DNA from: CAXXOK01 sp963663285
GTDB lineage: Bacteria > Bacillota > Clostridia > Christensenellales > Aristaeellaceae
DNA length: 64,000 bases
NCBI GenBank assembly: GCA_963663285.2
Contig: CAXXNI010000002.1
Location: forward strand, 2,108,001-2,172,000
Reading direction: 5' to 3'
In this document: positions 42,558 through 51,654 of the stretch, piece after piece
How positions within the stretch are numbered: the first letter of the stretch is position 1
Layout: every line of letters starts with the position of its first letter
The notes under the pieces: model-generated
Database searches by the model: none
What the model was told of the DNA's origin: nothing
What the model saw: only the letters and a program-made list of their open reading frames with translations
Made by a program: the position numbers and the translations under genes

Positions 42558-44393
42558 TTACGCCTGTTCGTTTTGCGCAGCCGAAGCATCCGGCTGCAGG
42601 TTTACATCCACACATTTTTGCAGCATCCGCCACAGCGTGGTACGGCTGATGCCCAGCCGCTTGGCCGCAATGCTCTGGTTGCCATGCTCCTGCGCCAGCA
42701 CTTGCTTGAGCATAATCAGGTTCATCTGCTCCAGCGTCATATCCTTGGAGAATACCGTTTCTTCGCTTGTGTCCTCTCCAAACATACGAATTTCACGCTT
42801 TAAAAGCCTGCGGATACTATCCGCCGTAATGTAGGGCGTATCGGCCTCCAGCACCAGTTCGTTGAGAATCCGTTTAAACTGGTCGTAGTTGTTCGGCCAG
42901 CGGTAGGATTGCAGCATCTGCACGCCTTCCGGCTCCAGTCCGGTAATTTCCTTGGCGTATTGCATGTTCAGGGTGCTGATGTACAAACTCGCCAGCTGGG
43001 GTATAGACTCCTTATGGCTGCGCAGTGAGGGCATATCGATTACCAGGCAGGAAAACCAGTCTACAATCCTGCGCATCCGCTCTTTCACAGCCTGCCCGGC
43101 GCTGAGCGAAGCCCCGAAGATGAGGCGGTTGCGCTGGTGTACGTGCATATCCTTAATCATCATAAACAATGCTAAAAACTGTTCATCCGTCAACGCGCTG
43201 ATATTCTTAAAATGAATGGTAATATCTGAATCCGTCAGCGGAGAGTATTTGTTTTCCATCAGGTATGTCCAGCCGCGGGTATGCAGCTGTGCACAATCTA
43301 TGATCACCAGCGGCGCATTGCTCAGGCGGCTTCTGGTGTATAAGAGCCGCACCATCTGATCCTTCCCGGTGCCCAGTTCCCCCACTACCACCACCGCTTC
43401 GCGGCTTTGCGCGTAGCGGTCAATATCCACCCCATCGGCCGAAGTGGAGCGGGTAATGCCATAAAAACTGCTGAAAAAACGGTCGGTCGCTTCTTCTTTA
43501 TCCACCGTATGAATGCCGTATTTCTCCAGCGAAAAGGATGCCTTGGTAGTGCTGAGCGAGTAGAGCACGTACGTCTGCTCGTTTACATCCATCGTACTGC
43601 CCATAATGTTGTAATGCTTACCTGCCGTTTCGCAGGTGAAGCGTTTGTAGCCGTCCGCACGTACCGATTCCAGCATGTTGGTCACTTTGTCCATCACCGG
43701 CTGGGGCAGCGGCTCCACACGGGAGGAATATTGCAGGTTCCCTTCGGCGTCCATCACCAGCAGGCGCCGGGGCTGTGTTTCCGCTACGCTGCGGTAAAAC
43801 TTCATCTTTTCCTTCAGCTGGCGGTAGGTGCGGCTGGTCTGTACTGCCGATTCCAGCGCCACCTCCACGCTTTCCAGACTAGAGTTGATCAGCATCGCGG
43901 GGATGCCGTAACTGCGGGCAATGGAGCTAACGATCATATCGCACATCACCATGGCGTATCCTTCACGGCTGAGACGCTGCATCAGCTGGCGAACTTCTTC
44001 CTCGTTATTAATGGTAAAGATGTCCAGATGGTATTGCAGCATATCGCAAAGGAAGCGGGCATTGCGCGTAATGGCGGGGAAACCGACAATGGCGTATTTT
44101 CCGCTGCCGGTATTGGCCAGGCGGATGGAGCGCAGAATATCGTAAGCGGAAAGGGATATTTCCACCACAGGCAGGCTGCTTTGCCGCCGGATCAAATCGG
44201 CGGTGCCGCCGCGGGAAAGAATCACGTCAAAATCATCGGTGCCATAGCGCTGAGCAATCGCCGCGCCGGTTTGCAAATCGCCTACAAAAGCGGTCAGTGT
44301 AATATCATCCCGCTTGGCGGCGGCCAGCTGCATCAGCTGCAGCATTCCCTCGTACGGCGCAATGCCCAAAATGCGTGTTTTTTTCATGCGCAT
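42558..44393 (-). CDS. PrpR-N-domain regulator with degenerate AAA+ domain and Fis-type HTH
   Basis: A 611-aa regulator (start at ATG 44393; an ATG six bases later is equally possible). Residues 1-180 are a PrpR N-terminal sensor domain (LSRGGTADLIRRQSSLPVVEIS, MVMCDMIVSSIARSYGIPAMLI). Residues about 190-300 look PAS-like (RLLVMDAEGNLQYSS). The AAA+ part has Walker A GELGTGKDQM, but the segment where sigma-54 activators carry GAFTGA is missing, and Walker B is poor (ITIHFKNIS). The C-terminus is a Fis-type HTH (NQSIAAKRLGISRTTLWRML). So it probably does not contact sigma-54 and acts as a classical activator or repressor. It is divergent from the DUF1537-PdxA2 operon, whose 2-hydroxy acid substrate it may sense. 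Confidence 0.82.
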   Translation of the reverse strand: MRMKKTRILGIAPYEGMLQLMQLAAAKRDDITLTAFVGDLQTGAAIAQRYGTDDFDVILSRGGTADLIRRQSSLPVVEISLSAYDILRSIRLANTGSGKYAIVGFPAITRNARFLCDMLQYHLDIFTINNEEEVRQLMQRLSREGYAMVMCDMIVSSIARSYGIPAMLINSSLESVEVALESAVQTSRTYRQLKEKMKFYRSVAETQPRRLLVMDAEGNLQYSSRVEPLPQPVMDKVTNMLESVRADGYKRFTCETAGKHYNIMGSTMDVNEQTYVLYSLSTTKASFSLEKYGIHTVDKEEATDRFFSSFYGITRSTSADGVDIDRYAQSREAVVVVGELGTGKDQMVRLLYTRSRLSNAPLVIIDCAQLHTRGWTYLMENKYSPLTDSDITIHFKNISALTDEQFLALFMMIKDMHVHQRNRLIFGASLSAGQAVKERMRRIVDWFSCLVIDMPSLRSHKESIPQLASLYISTLNMQYAKEITGLEPEGVQMLQSYRWPNNYDQFKRILNELVLEADTPYITADSIRRLLKREIRMFGEDTSEETVFSKDMTLEQMNLIMLKQVLAQEHGNQSIAAKRLGISRTTLWRMLQKCVDVNLQPDASAAQNEQA

Positions 44394-44515
44394 AGTTCCC
44401 TGCCCTTCCGGATTTAATCGTTCTCTTCTGAAATTATAGCACGAATATTGCAAAATGAAAAGAGCATAAATTTCAAATCTAAACAGTTATGTGCCTTTTT
44501 CCTTGTTGATAGCGG

Positions 44516-44620
44516 TTGAATATTCGCCATCACGATGTTATTATGACCGTGGTGGAACACTAATGGAACATTTACGAACGAAACGAAAGCTTTATCCCAT
44601 TGTTATGTTTCATTAATGAA
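44516..44620 (+). promoter_or_regulatory. Promoter and repeated motifs upstream of the acid-sugar operon
   Basis: -35 TTGAAT (44516-44521), 17 bp, -10 TATTAT (44539-44544). Just downstream TGGAACA occurs twice, 11 bp apart (44553-44559, 44564-44570), and a 12-bp palindrome TTCATTAATGAA lies at 44609-44620. On the minus strand both blocks resemble TGTTC(C)ATTA. They are candidate sites for the divergently encoded PrpR-like regulator. Confidence 0.58.
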
Positions 44621-44641
44621 CATCTGTCGGGAGTGTATCAC

Positions 44642-45925
44642 ATGCGATTGTTAATCATTGCGGACGACTTTACCGGTGCGTTGGATGTTGGCGTACAGTT
44701 TGCGCCCTACAACGTATCCATTCAAATTGCGATTGGCGCCTCTGCGGAAGAGGCGATTGAAAAGAGCGAAAACGTGGACGTGCTGGTTGTGGATGCGGAA
44801 ACAAGGCATTGTGCTCCCGCCCGCGCCGCCGCCATAGTAACGCGGTTGGTCACTCTGGCCTGCAAGGCCAATGTGCCCCATTTGTATATGAAAACGGATT
44901 CCGGTTTACGCGGTAACGTAGGCGCATCCCTCACCGCAGCGCTGCAAGCCACGGGATTCTCCTTTCTGGCTTTCGCCCCCGCCTTTCCGGATATGCAGCG
45001 TTATACGCTGGGCGGCATCCAATATAATGGAACCACACCGGTACACGAAAGCCCGTTTGGGCAGGACCCGTTTGAGCCGGTCAAAACATCCCGCGTAGCG
45101 GAGCTGTTTCAGCCCTACCACGCAGATGTGCAGGAGTACCCGCGGGACGCGGATTACCCTACGGCGGTCCCCGCGCCCACCATCGGTATTTTCGATGTGG
45201 GGGACAACGCGGATTTTCGGCGCATAGCGCAGCATTTGAAGCGTCAGGACTATTTGAAGCTGCTGGCCGGCTGCGCGGCCTTCGCTTCCGTACTGCCCGC
45301 CATGCTGGGCATGGAAAGCCGCAAAATACTCGGCGATTTACCCGCAAAGCCGCTGCTCGTACTGTGCGGCAGCCTCAACCCCATTACCCGCCGCCAGCTG
45401 GAGAGCGCGCAGGCGCAAGGCTTTGTTCGTATCACCCTCACCCCGACGCAGGAGCTGGGCACCCCCTACGCCGAAACAGCCGAGGGCAAGCGGCTGCTGA
45501 GCGCACTTTCCGCCGCGCTGGACGGAAAAACACACGTGATTTTGGAAACCGAGGAAATCCCCCACGCTGTCGCCGAGACCTTCCGCCAGTCAGACGAAGC
45601 GGAAAAGCAGAAGATCGGGCAGCTAATCGCCACCCGGCTCGGGGAAATCCTACATACATTATTCATGCACCCGCTGCCCTATACCCCCATGATTATCGGC
45701 GGGGATACGCTGCTTGGCATTATGCGGCAGCTTTCCTCCCCCAACATCACCATCGAGCGGGAAATCGAACCCGGCGTGGTGTTATTCTCCGTGACTTTTG
45801 CAGGCACTGCAACACGGATGATCAGCAAATCCGGCAGTTTCGGCGACAGCGAATTGCTCAACCGTATGGCCGGCCGGATTCGCCAAAGGAGTGAAGAAAA
45901 TGGGCTATGCCCTGAAAATGCCTAA
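44642..45925 (+). CDS. Four-carbon acid sugar kinase (DUF1537 family)
   Basis: A 427-aa DUF1537 kinase (OtnK/DtnK type) that phosphorylates a sugar acid such as D-threonate or erythronate at O4 with ATP. The N-terminal substrate domain begins MRLLIIADDFTGALDVGVQFA, the family hallmark (catalytic DDxTG), with DAETRH and YMKTDSGLRGN. The C-terminal nucleotide domain has PLLVLCGSLNPITRRQLE, the GGDTLLGIM block and PGVVL...KSGSFGD near the end. The start is the ATG at 44642 behind GGGAG. The next gene begins within its 3' end. With PdxA2 in the same operon, the known D-threonate route (kinase then PdxA2 to DHAP and CO2) is the best fit. Confidence 0.9.
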   Translation: MRLLIIADDFTGALDVGVQFAPYNVSIQIAIGASAEEAIEKSENVDVLVVDAETRHCAPARAAAIVTRLVTLACKANVPHLYMKTDSGLRGNVGASLTAALQATGFSFLAFAPAFPDMQRYTLGGIQYNGTTPVHESPFGQDPFEPVKTSRVAELFQPYHADVQEYPRDADYPTAVPAPTIGIFDVGDNADFRRIAQHLKRQDYLKLLAGCAAFASVLPAMLGMESRKILGDLPAKPLLVLCGSLNPITRRQLESAQAQGFVRITLTPTQELGTPYAETAEGKRLLSALSAALDGKTHVILETEEIPHAVAETFRQSDEAEKQKIGQLIATRLGEILHTLFMHPLPYTPMIIGGDTLLGIMRQLSSPNITIEREIEPGVVLFSVTFAGTATRMISKSGSFGDSELLNRMAGRIRQRSEENGLCPENA

Positions 45926-47042
45926 GCAGGTATACTGCGGTAACGACTGCCAGACAAAGCTGATGGAATTTGCCGCCCCCTACGGCAGCGTATGCGTATT
46001 TACCGATCCGGTCGTCAGCGGCACCCCCGGCGCGCAGAAAATGCTGACCGCCCTTACGAACGCGGGCTGCGCCGTAACCCGGATTGACGATTTGAAGCCC
46101 GAACCGGATTATCACCAGGCGCAGGCGGCAGTTGACGCCTTTGCCAAATCCGGCGCGAAGCTGATTGTCGCCATCGGCGGCGGCAGCGTAATGGATATTG
46201 CCAAGCTTGCATCCATCGCCGCCACGGACGCCTATACCGTGCGCGATTTACTGGATCATCCCCAGCTTGGGCAAAAGCTGGTGCCGGCGGTTATGATCCC
46301 CTCCACCGCCGGCACCGGCGCCGAAGCTACCCCCAACGCCATTGTTGCCGTACCGGAAAAAGCGTTGAAGGTCGGCATTGTAAACGAAGCGATGATTGCC
46401 GATCTGGTATTGCTGGACAGCGATATGACCGCCGCGCTGCCCCCTCGCATCGCCGCCGCGACCGGCGTGGATGCGCTGTGCCACGCGATTGAGTGTTATA
46501 CTTCTAATAAGGCGACGCCCATGAGCGACCTGTTCGCCATGGAAGCCCTGCGGCTGATTTTTACCCATCTGGAAAAAGCCTGCACCGACGCGGACGCTTC
46601 CGAGGCAAAAAGCGCCATGCTGCTGGCCGCGTTCTACGGCGGAGTCGCCATTACGGCTTCCGGCACCACGGCGGTGCACGCACTCAGCTACCCGTTGGGC
46701 GGCCGCTACCACATACCGCATGGCGTAGCCAACGCCATCATGCTTATGCCGGTCATGCGCTTTAACGCCCCGGCCTGCCCCGCAGCCTTCGCCCGCGTGC
46801 TGGACGCAGTCGCACCTGCGGCGGCGCAAAACGAGCACGACAAGGCGCAGAAACTGCTGGAATTAATGCAGGGCATGCTGACCCGGCTTGGCATTCCCAC
46901 CTCGCTGAGCGCTTACAACGTAGGCGAGCAGGATTTGGACGCGCTGGTGGAGGCGGGCATGGCCGTTACACGGCTGTTGGTCAACAATCCCCGCCCCCTG
47001 ACTGCCGAAGATGCTCGCCGCCTGTACCGTGAAGTTTTATAA
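45900..47042 (+). CDS. Iron-containing alcohol dehydrogenase
   Basis: A 380-aa group III Fe-ADH. An N-terminal Rossmann part has VCVFTDPVVSG, KLIVAIGGGSVMDIAK (NAD-binding GGGS) and PSTAGTGAEATPNAIV. The metal-binding helical part has GVDALCHAIECYTS, SYPLGGRYHIPHGVANAIML (His ligands) and a full C-terminus. The ATG at 45900 is chosen since AAAGGAG lies 8 bases ahead; it overlaps the kinase stop by 26 bases. In the operon it may oxidise an alditol or reduce an aldehyde such as a hydroxyaldehyde released by the aldolase. The substrate is unknown. Confidence 0.92.
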   Translation: MGYALKMPKQVYCGNDCQTKLMEFAAPYGSVCVFTDPVVSGTPGAQKMLTALTNAGCAVTRIDDLKPEPDYHQAQAAVDAFAKSGAKLIVAIGGGSVMDIAKLASIAATDAYTVRDLLDHPQLGQKLVPAVMIPSTAGTGAEATPNAIVAVPEKALKVGIVNEAMIADLVLLDSDMTAALPPRIAAATGVDALCHAIECYTSNKATPMSDLFAMEALRLIFTHLEKACTDADASEAKSAMLLAAFYGGVAITASGTTAVHALSYPLGGRYHIPHGVANAIMLMPVMRFNAPACPAAFARVLDAVAPAAAQNEHDKAQKLLELMQGMLTRLGIPTSLSAYNVGEQDLDALVEAGMAVTRLLVNNPRPLTAEDARRLYREVL

Positions 47043-47053
47043 GGAGGCCTACA

Positions 47054-47950
47054 ATGCAAAAGGTTGAAGGCATCATCGTACCGATTCTAACCCCGATGAA
47101 CGCAGATGAAAGCGTGAATCTTGCACAGCTGTATGTGCAGATCGACCGCATGATTGACGCGGGCGTACACGGCATCTTCTTCTTCGGCACCAACGGGGAA
47201 GGATACATCCTCTCCGACGAGGAGAAGCTGCGCACGCTGGAGGCTGGCGCGGCGCACGTGAACGGCCGCGTGCCGGTATACGCGGGTACGGGCTGCGTAA
47301 GCACCAAGGATACGATTACTCTCAGTAAGAAGGCCAAAGCGGCGGGCGCGGATTTTCTATCCATTATCACGCCATGGTTCGCCGCCGCCAGCCAGGATGA
47401 TTTAACCGAGCATTACACGGCAGTCGCAAACGCTGTGGACCTGCCGATCATCCTGTACAACATTCCCGCCCGTACAGGTAATGCGCTGGCGCCCGCGACG
47501 GTCAAACGCCTCAGCGAGATTGATAACATCGTTGGCGCCAAGGACAGCAGCGGCAATTTTGACAACATGCTCAAGTACATTGAGCTTACGCGGGACAGCG
47601 GGGATTTCCGCATCCTCTCCGGCAACGATTCCCTGATTTTGTGGAATCTGCTGGCAGGCGGCGCGGGCGGCATTGCAGGCTGCGCGAATGTGTTCCCCCA
47701 CAATATGGTCGCCATTTACGAAAGCTTCAAAGCCGGCGATCTGGCGGCGGCGCGCGCGCATCAGGACGCGATACGCGGTTTCCGCAACTGCTTTACCTTC
47801 GGCAATCCCAACACCATCGTAAAAACAGCCGTAGGGCTGCTGGGGTACGATGTGGGTGCATGCCGCAAACCGTTCGCTTCCCTCTCCCCGCAGGGCGTGC
47901 AGGCCGTAAAGGCGGCGCTGGACGACGCGCACGGAAAGGGCGTGCGCTGA
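47054..47950 (+). CDS. Dihydrodipicolinate synthase-family aldolase
   Basis: A 298-aa class I aldolase of the DapA/NanA superfamily. The pyruvate-binding FFGTNGEGYIL (residues about 43-53), catalytic Tyr in ILYNIPARTG (about 135) and Schiff-base Lys in VGAKDSSGNFDNM (about 163) are all present. The GTNGEGY rather than GTTGE pattern and the sugar-acid operon argue against lysine synthesis and for a 2-keto-3-deoxy sugar acid or hydroxy-keto acid aldolase/dehydratase. GGAGG precedes the ATG, 11 bp after the Fe-ADH. Its stop shares a base with the PdxA2 start (TGATG). NanA-like activity is conceivable because a sialidase-fold gene lies downstream, but no NanE/NanK genes are near. Confidence 0.9.
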   Translation: MQKVEGIIVPILTPMNADESVNLAQLYVQIDRMIDAGVHGIFFFGTNGEGYILSDEEKLRTLEAGAAHVNGRVPVYAGTGCVSTKDTITLSKKAKAAGADFLSIITPWFAAASQDDLTEHYTAVANAVDLPIILYNIPARTGNALAPATVKRLSEIDNIVGAKDSSGNFDNMLKYIELTRDSGDFRILSGNDSLILWNLLAGGAGGIAGCANVFPHNMVAIYESFKAGDLAAARAHQDAIRGFRNCFTFGNPNTIVKTAVGLLGYDVGACRKPFASLSPQGVQAVKAALDDAHGKGVR

Positions 47951-48996
47951 TGGAAAGACCGATTATCGGCATCACCATGGGCGATCCCGCCAGCATCGGC
48001 CCGGAAATTACGCTGAAAACACTGGCACGTGCCGAGGTATATGCCCGCTGCCGTCCCCTTGTCGTCGGAGACGCGTGGGTCATGGAAAAGGCGCTTACCT
48101 TTCCGGATATGCCCAAGCTGGCTATTCATCCCGTTGATAGCGTCGCGGACGCACTTTTCACCCCCGGCACCGTGGATGTGCTCAACGTCAACGCAGCCAA
48201 AGCGCCCATCGAAATGGGCCAGGTTTCCGCGGCGGGCGGCGAAGCGGCTTTCCGCTACGTGGTAAAGGTAATTGAGCTGGCCATGGCCGGGCAGGTAGAC
48301 GCCACCGTGACCAACGCTCTGAGCAAGGAAGCCATCAATGCCGCCGGGCATCACTACTCCGGCCATACGGAAATTTACGCCGAGTATACGCACACCGCCC
48401 GCTACACCATGATGCTGGCACACGAGAATGTACGCGTTACCCACGTTTCCACCCACGTAAGCCTGCGCAAAGCCTGTGATCTGGTTACAAAGGCGCGCGT
48501 ACTGGAAGTGATACGCCTTTCGCAGAAAGCCTGCCGGGATATGGGTATTGAAAACCCGCGCATCGCGGTTGCGGGGCTGAACCCCCACAGCGGCGAAAAC
48601 GGCCTGTTCGGGCAGGAGGAAATAGAGGAGATCACCCCCGCTATTGCACAAGCGCAGGCGGAGGGAATCAATGCCATCGGCCCCATGCCGCCGGATACGG
48701 TGTTCTCCCGCGCACGCGGCGGCATGTACGACATCGTCGTTGCCATGTACCACGATCAGGGGCACATTCCGCTGAAAGTGCTGGGGTTTGAGTACGACCC
48801 TTCGGCACAGAAATGGAAAGCCGTCAGCGGGGTCAACATCACACTCGGGTTGCCGATTATCCGCGTATCGGTGGATCACGGCACAGCCTTCGACCAGGCA
48901 GGGCTGGGCACAGCCAGCGAACTGAGCCTGCTGAATTCAGTGGATTATGCGATCAGTTTTGCGCAGTCCAGGCACAAAACCGATCCTAATACATAA
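47950..48996 (+). CDS. pdxA2: PdxA2-type 4-phospho-D-threonate 3-dehydrogenase
   Basis: A 348-aa member of the PdxA family. The start has IIGITMGDPASIGPEITLKTL; VDATVTNALSKEAINAAGHHYSGHTEIYAEYT has the first metal His; VSTHVSLRKACDLVT, VAGLNPHSGENGLFGQEE, PDTVFSRARGGMYDIVVAMYHDQGHIPLKVLGF (second His and Asp) and ITLGLPIIRVSVDHGTAFD follow. True PdxA makes pyridoxal precursors, but next to a DUF1537 kinase the PdxA2 subgroup oxidatively decarboxylates 4-phospho-D-threonate to dihydroxyacetone phosphate. Translationally coupled to the aldolase by TGATG. The last metabolic gene before the ABC importer. Confidence 0.9.
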   Translation: MERPIIGITMGDPASIGPEITLKTLARAEVYARCRPLVVGDAWVMEKALTFPDMPKLAIHPVDSVADALFTPGTVDVLNVNAAKAPIEMGQVSAAGGEAAFRYVVKVIELAMAGQVDATVTNALSKEAINAAGHHYSGHTEIYAEYTHTARYTMMLAHENVRVTHVSTHVSLRKACDLVTKARVLEVIRLSQKACRDMGIENPRIAVAGLNPHSGENGLFGQEEIEEITPAIAQAQAEGINAIGPMPPDTVFSRARGGMYDIVVAMYHDQGHIPLKVLGFEYDPSAQKWKAVSGVNITLGLPIIRVSVDHGTAFDQAGLGTASELSLLNSVDYAISFAQSRHKTDPNT

Positions 48997-49024
48997 GAAC
49001 AACCAAAACAAAGGAGGAAAACCC

Positions 49025-50596
49025 ATGCGTAACCTGAAAAGACTGGCATCCCTGTTGCTGACGCTGACGATGGTCGTCGGCATGCTTGTCGGCTTCACCG
49101 CTACCGCTTCTGCGGCGGGTGAAAACGGCACCTACTCGATGTTTATGCGCTCCACCTACATCGACTGGATCAAAGAACTGAAATGGTACGATGTTGCCGA
49201 AGAGCGTACAGGCATCACGGTTGACTACATTTACGGACCCGAGGAGTTCAGCGATGTTTACTCCGAGGTCGACCAGCGCATCATCAGCAATACGCTGCCC
49301 GACGCCGTAATGACCAAACTGGCGCAGACGAAAGTGTATGGCCCGCAAGGCGTTTTTGCCGATTTGGCCCCCTACATCGCCAAGTATGCGCCTAACATTC
49401 AGGCGTACATCGATGCTAACCCCACCTACAAAGCGCTTGTCACCAGCGCGGACGGCGCCATCTACGCGCTGGCTAAAGAAACCCCCATCTTTGCCGATTT
49501 GATTGGCTATCGCGCCGACCATTTCGCCAAAGCGGGCATCGATCCGGATTCCATCGTGACTGTGGAAGACTTCACCAACGCAATGCGTACGCTGAAAGCC
49601 TACTACGGCGCGGACAACAAGAACTACTATCCTCTCTGCGGCCGTGACACGCCCATCCGCTTTGCAGCTTGGTTTGCCGCCGCGAGCAACATTTCTTCCA
49701 CCGAGTCCAACGGCATCTATGTGAGCGGCCACTACAAAGACGGCTCCTTCGATATCATGAATGACGGTGCCTACACGATGACGGAAGTCATGAAAGTATG
49801 GTATGATGAAGGTCTCATCAATCCCGACTGGATCGCCGGCACCATGGGCGAAGCTGATTGGGAAGCAACCATGCTCAACGGCAACGGCTCCATCTTCTAT
49901 GATTACTACAACCGTGCCCAGTGGTTCATGAACAACGGCGGCCCGGACAACGACCCCGATTACCAGATGGCGGTTCTTAACTTCCTGAAGGATGAGGATG
50001 GCAATATCCTGCAAATGACCACGCCGTTGAAGTACAACGACGAAGCATGCACTGCAGTAAATGCCAACGCTTCCGAAGAAACCATCAAGACTATCCTGAC
50101 CTTCATCGATTACTTCTACAGCGAAGAAGGCATGATTCTGGCTAACTACGGTGTGGAAGGCGAAAGCTACGCGGTTGCCGAAGACGGCTCCAAGTACTTC
50201 ATCGTGGACTACGACACCGAGGAAAGCACCCCCGCGGGCGAAAAACGCTGGAGCTTCCTCTCCGACCGTTTGACGGTTTGCAAACCCGTTGATAACGTAG
50301 CGTTCTTTAAGTGGAATGCCCCGTTGATCGCGGAAGCTACAGGCCGCCTCTTCGTGCCGGAAAACATGATGACCTCCTACGTTCTCAAATTCACCGATGA
50401 CCAGTCCAAAGAGCTGAGCAATCTGGTTGCGGCTGTATTCGACGCGCAGATAGCCGGTATCGTAAGCTTCATCAACGGCGACCGTGAGTTGACCGCCGAT
50501 GAATGGGCTGCTTTCCAGGATGAAATGAACGGTCTGGGCCTCAGCCGCATTGAAGAAATTCAGCTGGCTGCCTATCAGGCCACCTACGGTATGTAA
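49025..50596 (+). CDS. Extracellular solute-binding protein (LplA/YtcQ type)
   Basis: A 523-aa binding protein. The signal peptide MRNLKRLASLLLTLTMVVGM is followed by a small-residue cleavage region (ATASAAGEN) without a lipobox. FMRSTYIDWIKELKWYDVAEERTGITVDYIYGPEEFSDVY, LPDAVMTKL and DFTNAMRTLKAYYGADNKNYYPL characterise the large CUT1-type group. The ATG at 49025 follows AAAGGAGG, 28 bases after the PdxA2 stop. Intact and in one frame, unlike its paralogue at 14334. It feeds the permeases at 50672 and 51655; the ligand may be a glycoside of an acid sugar. Confidence 0.93.
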   Translation: MRNLKRLASLLLTLTMVVGMLVGFTATASAAGENGTYSMFMRSTYIDWIKELKWYDVAEERTGITVDYIYGPEEFSDVYSEVDQRIISNTLPDAVMTKLAQTKVYGPQGVFADLAPYIAKYAPNIQAYIDANPTYKALVTSADGAIYALAKETPIFADLIGYRADHFAKAGIDPDSIVTVEDFTNAMRTLKAYYGADNKNYYPLCGRDTPIRFAAWFAAASNISSTESNGIYVSGHYKDGSFDIMNDGAYTMTEVMKVWYDEGLINPDWIAGTMGEADWEATMLNGNGSIFYDYYNRAQWFMNNGGPDNDPDYQMAVLNFLKDEDGNILQMTTPLKYNDEACTAVNANASEETIKTILTFIDYFYSEEGMILANYGVEGESYAVAEDGSKYFIVDYDTEESTPAGEKRWSFLSDRLTVCKPVDNVAFFKWNAPLIAEATGRLFVPENMMTSYVLKFTDDQSKELSNLVAAVFDAQIAGIVSFINGDRELTADEWAAFQDEMNGLGLSRIEEIQLAAYQATYGM

Positions 50597-50614
50597 TTCA
50601 CCCCAAAGTCTATT

Positions 50615-50645
50615 GCACCCGGCGCCGCCCGGCGGCGTCGGGTGC
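50615..50645 (+). repeat. GC-rich hairpin between binding-protein and permease genes
   Basis: A 13-bp stem with one G-U pair (50615-50627 with 50633-50645) and 5-nt loop, without a T tract, lies 19 bases after the binding-protein stop. It is placed as in the transporter at 38363 and suits mRNA stabilisation of the binding-protein message. Confidence 0.65.
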
Positions 50646-50671
50646 CCTTGTAACAGAAAGGAGCGTCCCCC

Positions 50672-51637
50672 ATGGACAAGACCTCCACAACAGCATTACC
50701 GGCACGGCAGCGTCCCACGCTTGTGCAACGGATGAGGAAGGATCTGGCCAAAAACCACCGCCTTTACTGGCTGATACTGCCCGGCTTTTTAGTACTGCTG
50801 TTCTTCAAAATCGGACCCGTGGGGGCCATGTGCATCGCCTTTCAGGACTTCAGCGCCGCCAAGGGTATTTTGCACAGCGCCTGGGTCGGGCTGGATAATT
50901 TCACCCGCATTTTCCACGACGCCTATATTATCTCTATCGTACGCAATACGGTGATCCTTGCGTTTTTATCCATTGTGATTGCGTTCCCGATTCCCATTTT
51001 ATTTTCGCTTTTCCTCAACGAAGTGCACAACAAAAAGGTGAAAAGCCTTGTGCAGTCGCTTAGCTTCCTGCCGTACTTTATTTCCGCAGCCGTTATGGTC
51101 AGTATTCTGGCTACGCTGCTTTCGCGCAGTTCCGGACTGGTGAACAACCTGATAACAGCAGCCGGGGGCAAGGCCATCAACTTTATGGCCAAACCACAGT
51201 GGTTCAGGCCCCTGTATGTTATTTTGGAGGTTTGGCAAACCTTCGGCTATTCCGCTATTATCTATATCGCCGCTATTACCGCCATCGACCCCGCCCTGTA
51301 CGAGGCTGCCGAGGTAGATGGCGCCGACCGGTGGAAAAAAATGTGGCACATTACGCTGCCCGGCATTTCCACCTCCATCATTGTGATGCTCATCATCAGC
51401 GTAGGCAATATTTTCACGGTCAACCTGGACCGTATCCTGCTGATGTATAACCAAAGCGTCTATTCAACGGCAGACGTGATACAAACTTATGTATACCGCA
51501 TCGTATTCCAATCCACCGGGTTCCCCGATTACAGCTACGCAACGGCGGTCAACATGCTAAAGTCCGTCATCGCCTTTATACTGGTTACAGGCGTAAACCG
51601 CATTGCGGATAAAGTTGCGGGCGCGCGGCTGTTTTAG
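50672..51637 (+). CDS. Carbohydrate ABC transporter permease (LplB type)
   Basis: A 321-aa CUT1 permease. A polar N-terminal tail (KDLAKNHRLYWLILPGFLVLLFFKIGP) leads into the first membrane helix. Typical LplB blocks are MCIAFQDFSAAKGI, WVGLDNFTRIFHDAY, LSFLPYFISAAVMVSILATLLS, the EAA loop PALYEAAEVDGADRWKKMWHITLPG and NLDRILLMYNQSVYSTADVIQTYVYR. The ATG at 50672 follows AAAGGAG. It is an intact relative of the frameshifted permease at 12333 and shows what that gene should encode. Confidence 0.95.
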   Translation: MDKTSTTALPARQRPTLVQRMRKDLAKNHRLYWLILPGFLVLLFFKIGPVGAMCIAFQDFSAAKGILHSAWVGLDNFTRIFHDAYIISIVRNTVILAFLSIVIAFPIPILFSLFLNEVHNKKVKSLVQSLSFLPYFISAAVMVSILATLLSRSSGLVNNLITAAGGKAINFMAKPQWFRPLYVILEVWQTFGYSAIIYIAAITAIDPALYEAAEVDGADRWKKMWHITLPGISTSIIVMLIISVGNIFTVNLDRILLMYNQSVYSTADVIQTYVYRIVFQSTGFPDYSYATAVNMLKSVIAFILVTGVNRIADKVAGARLF

Positions 51638-51654
51638 GAAGGAGGGAGTACGCG

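Noticed and set aside
47950..48996. Vitamin B6 biosynthesis PdxA
   Set aside because: The gene lies in an operon with a DUF1537 kinase, the known context of the PdxA2 subgroup, and no other pdx gene is near.
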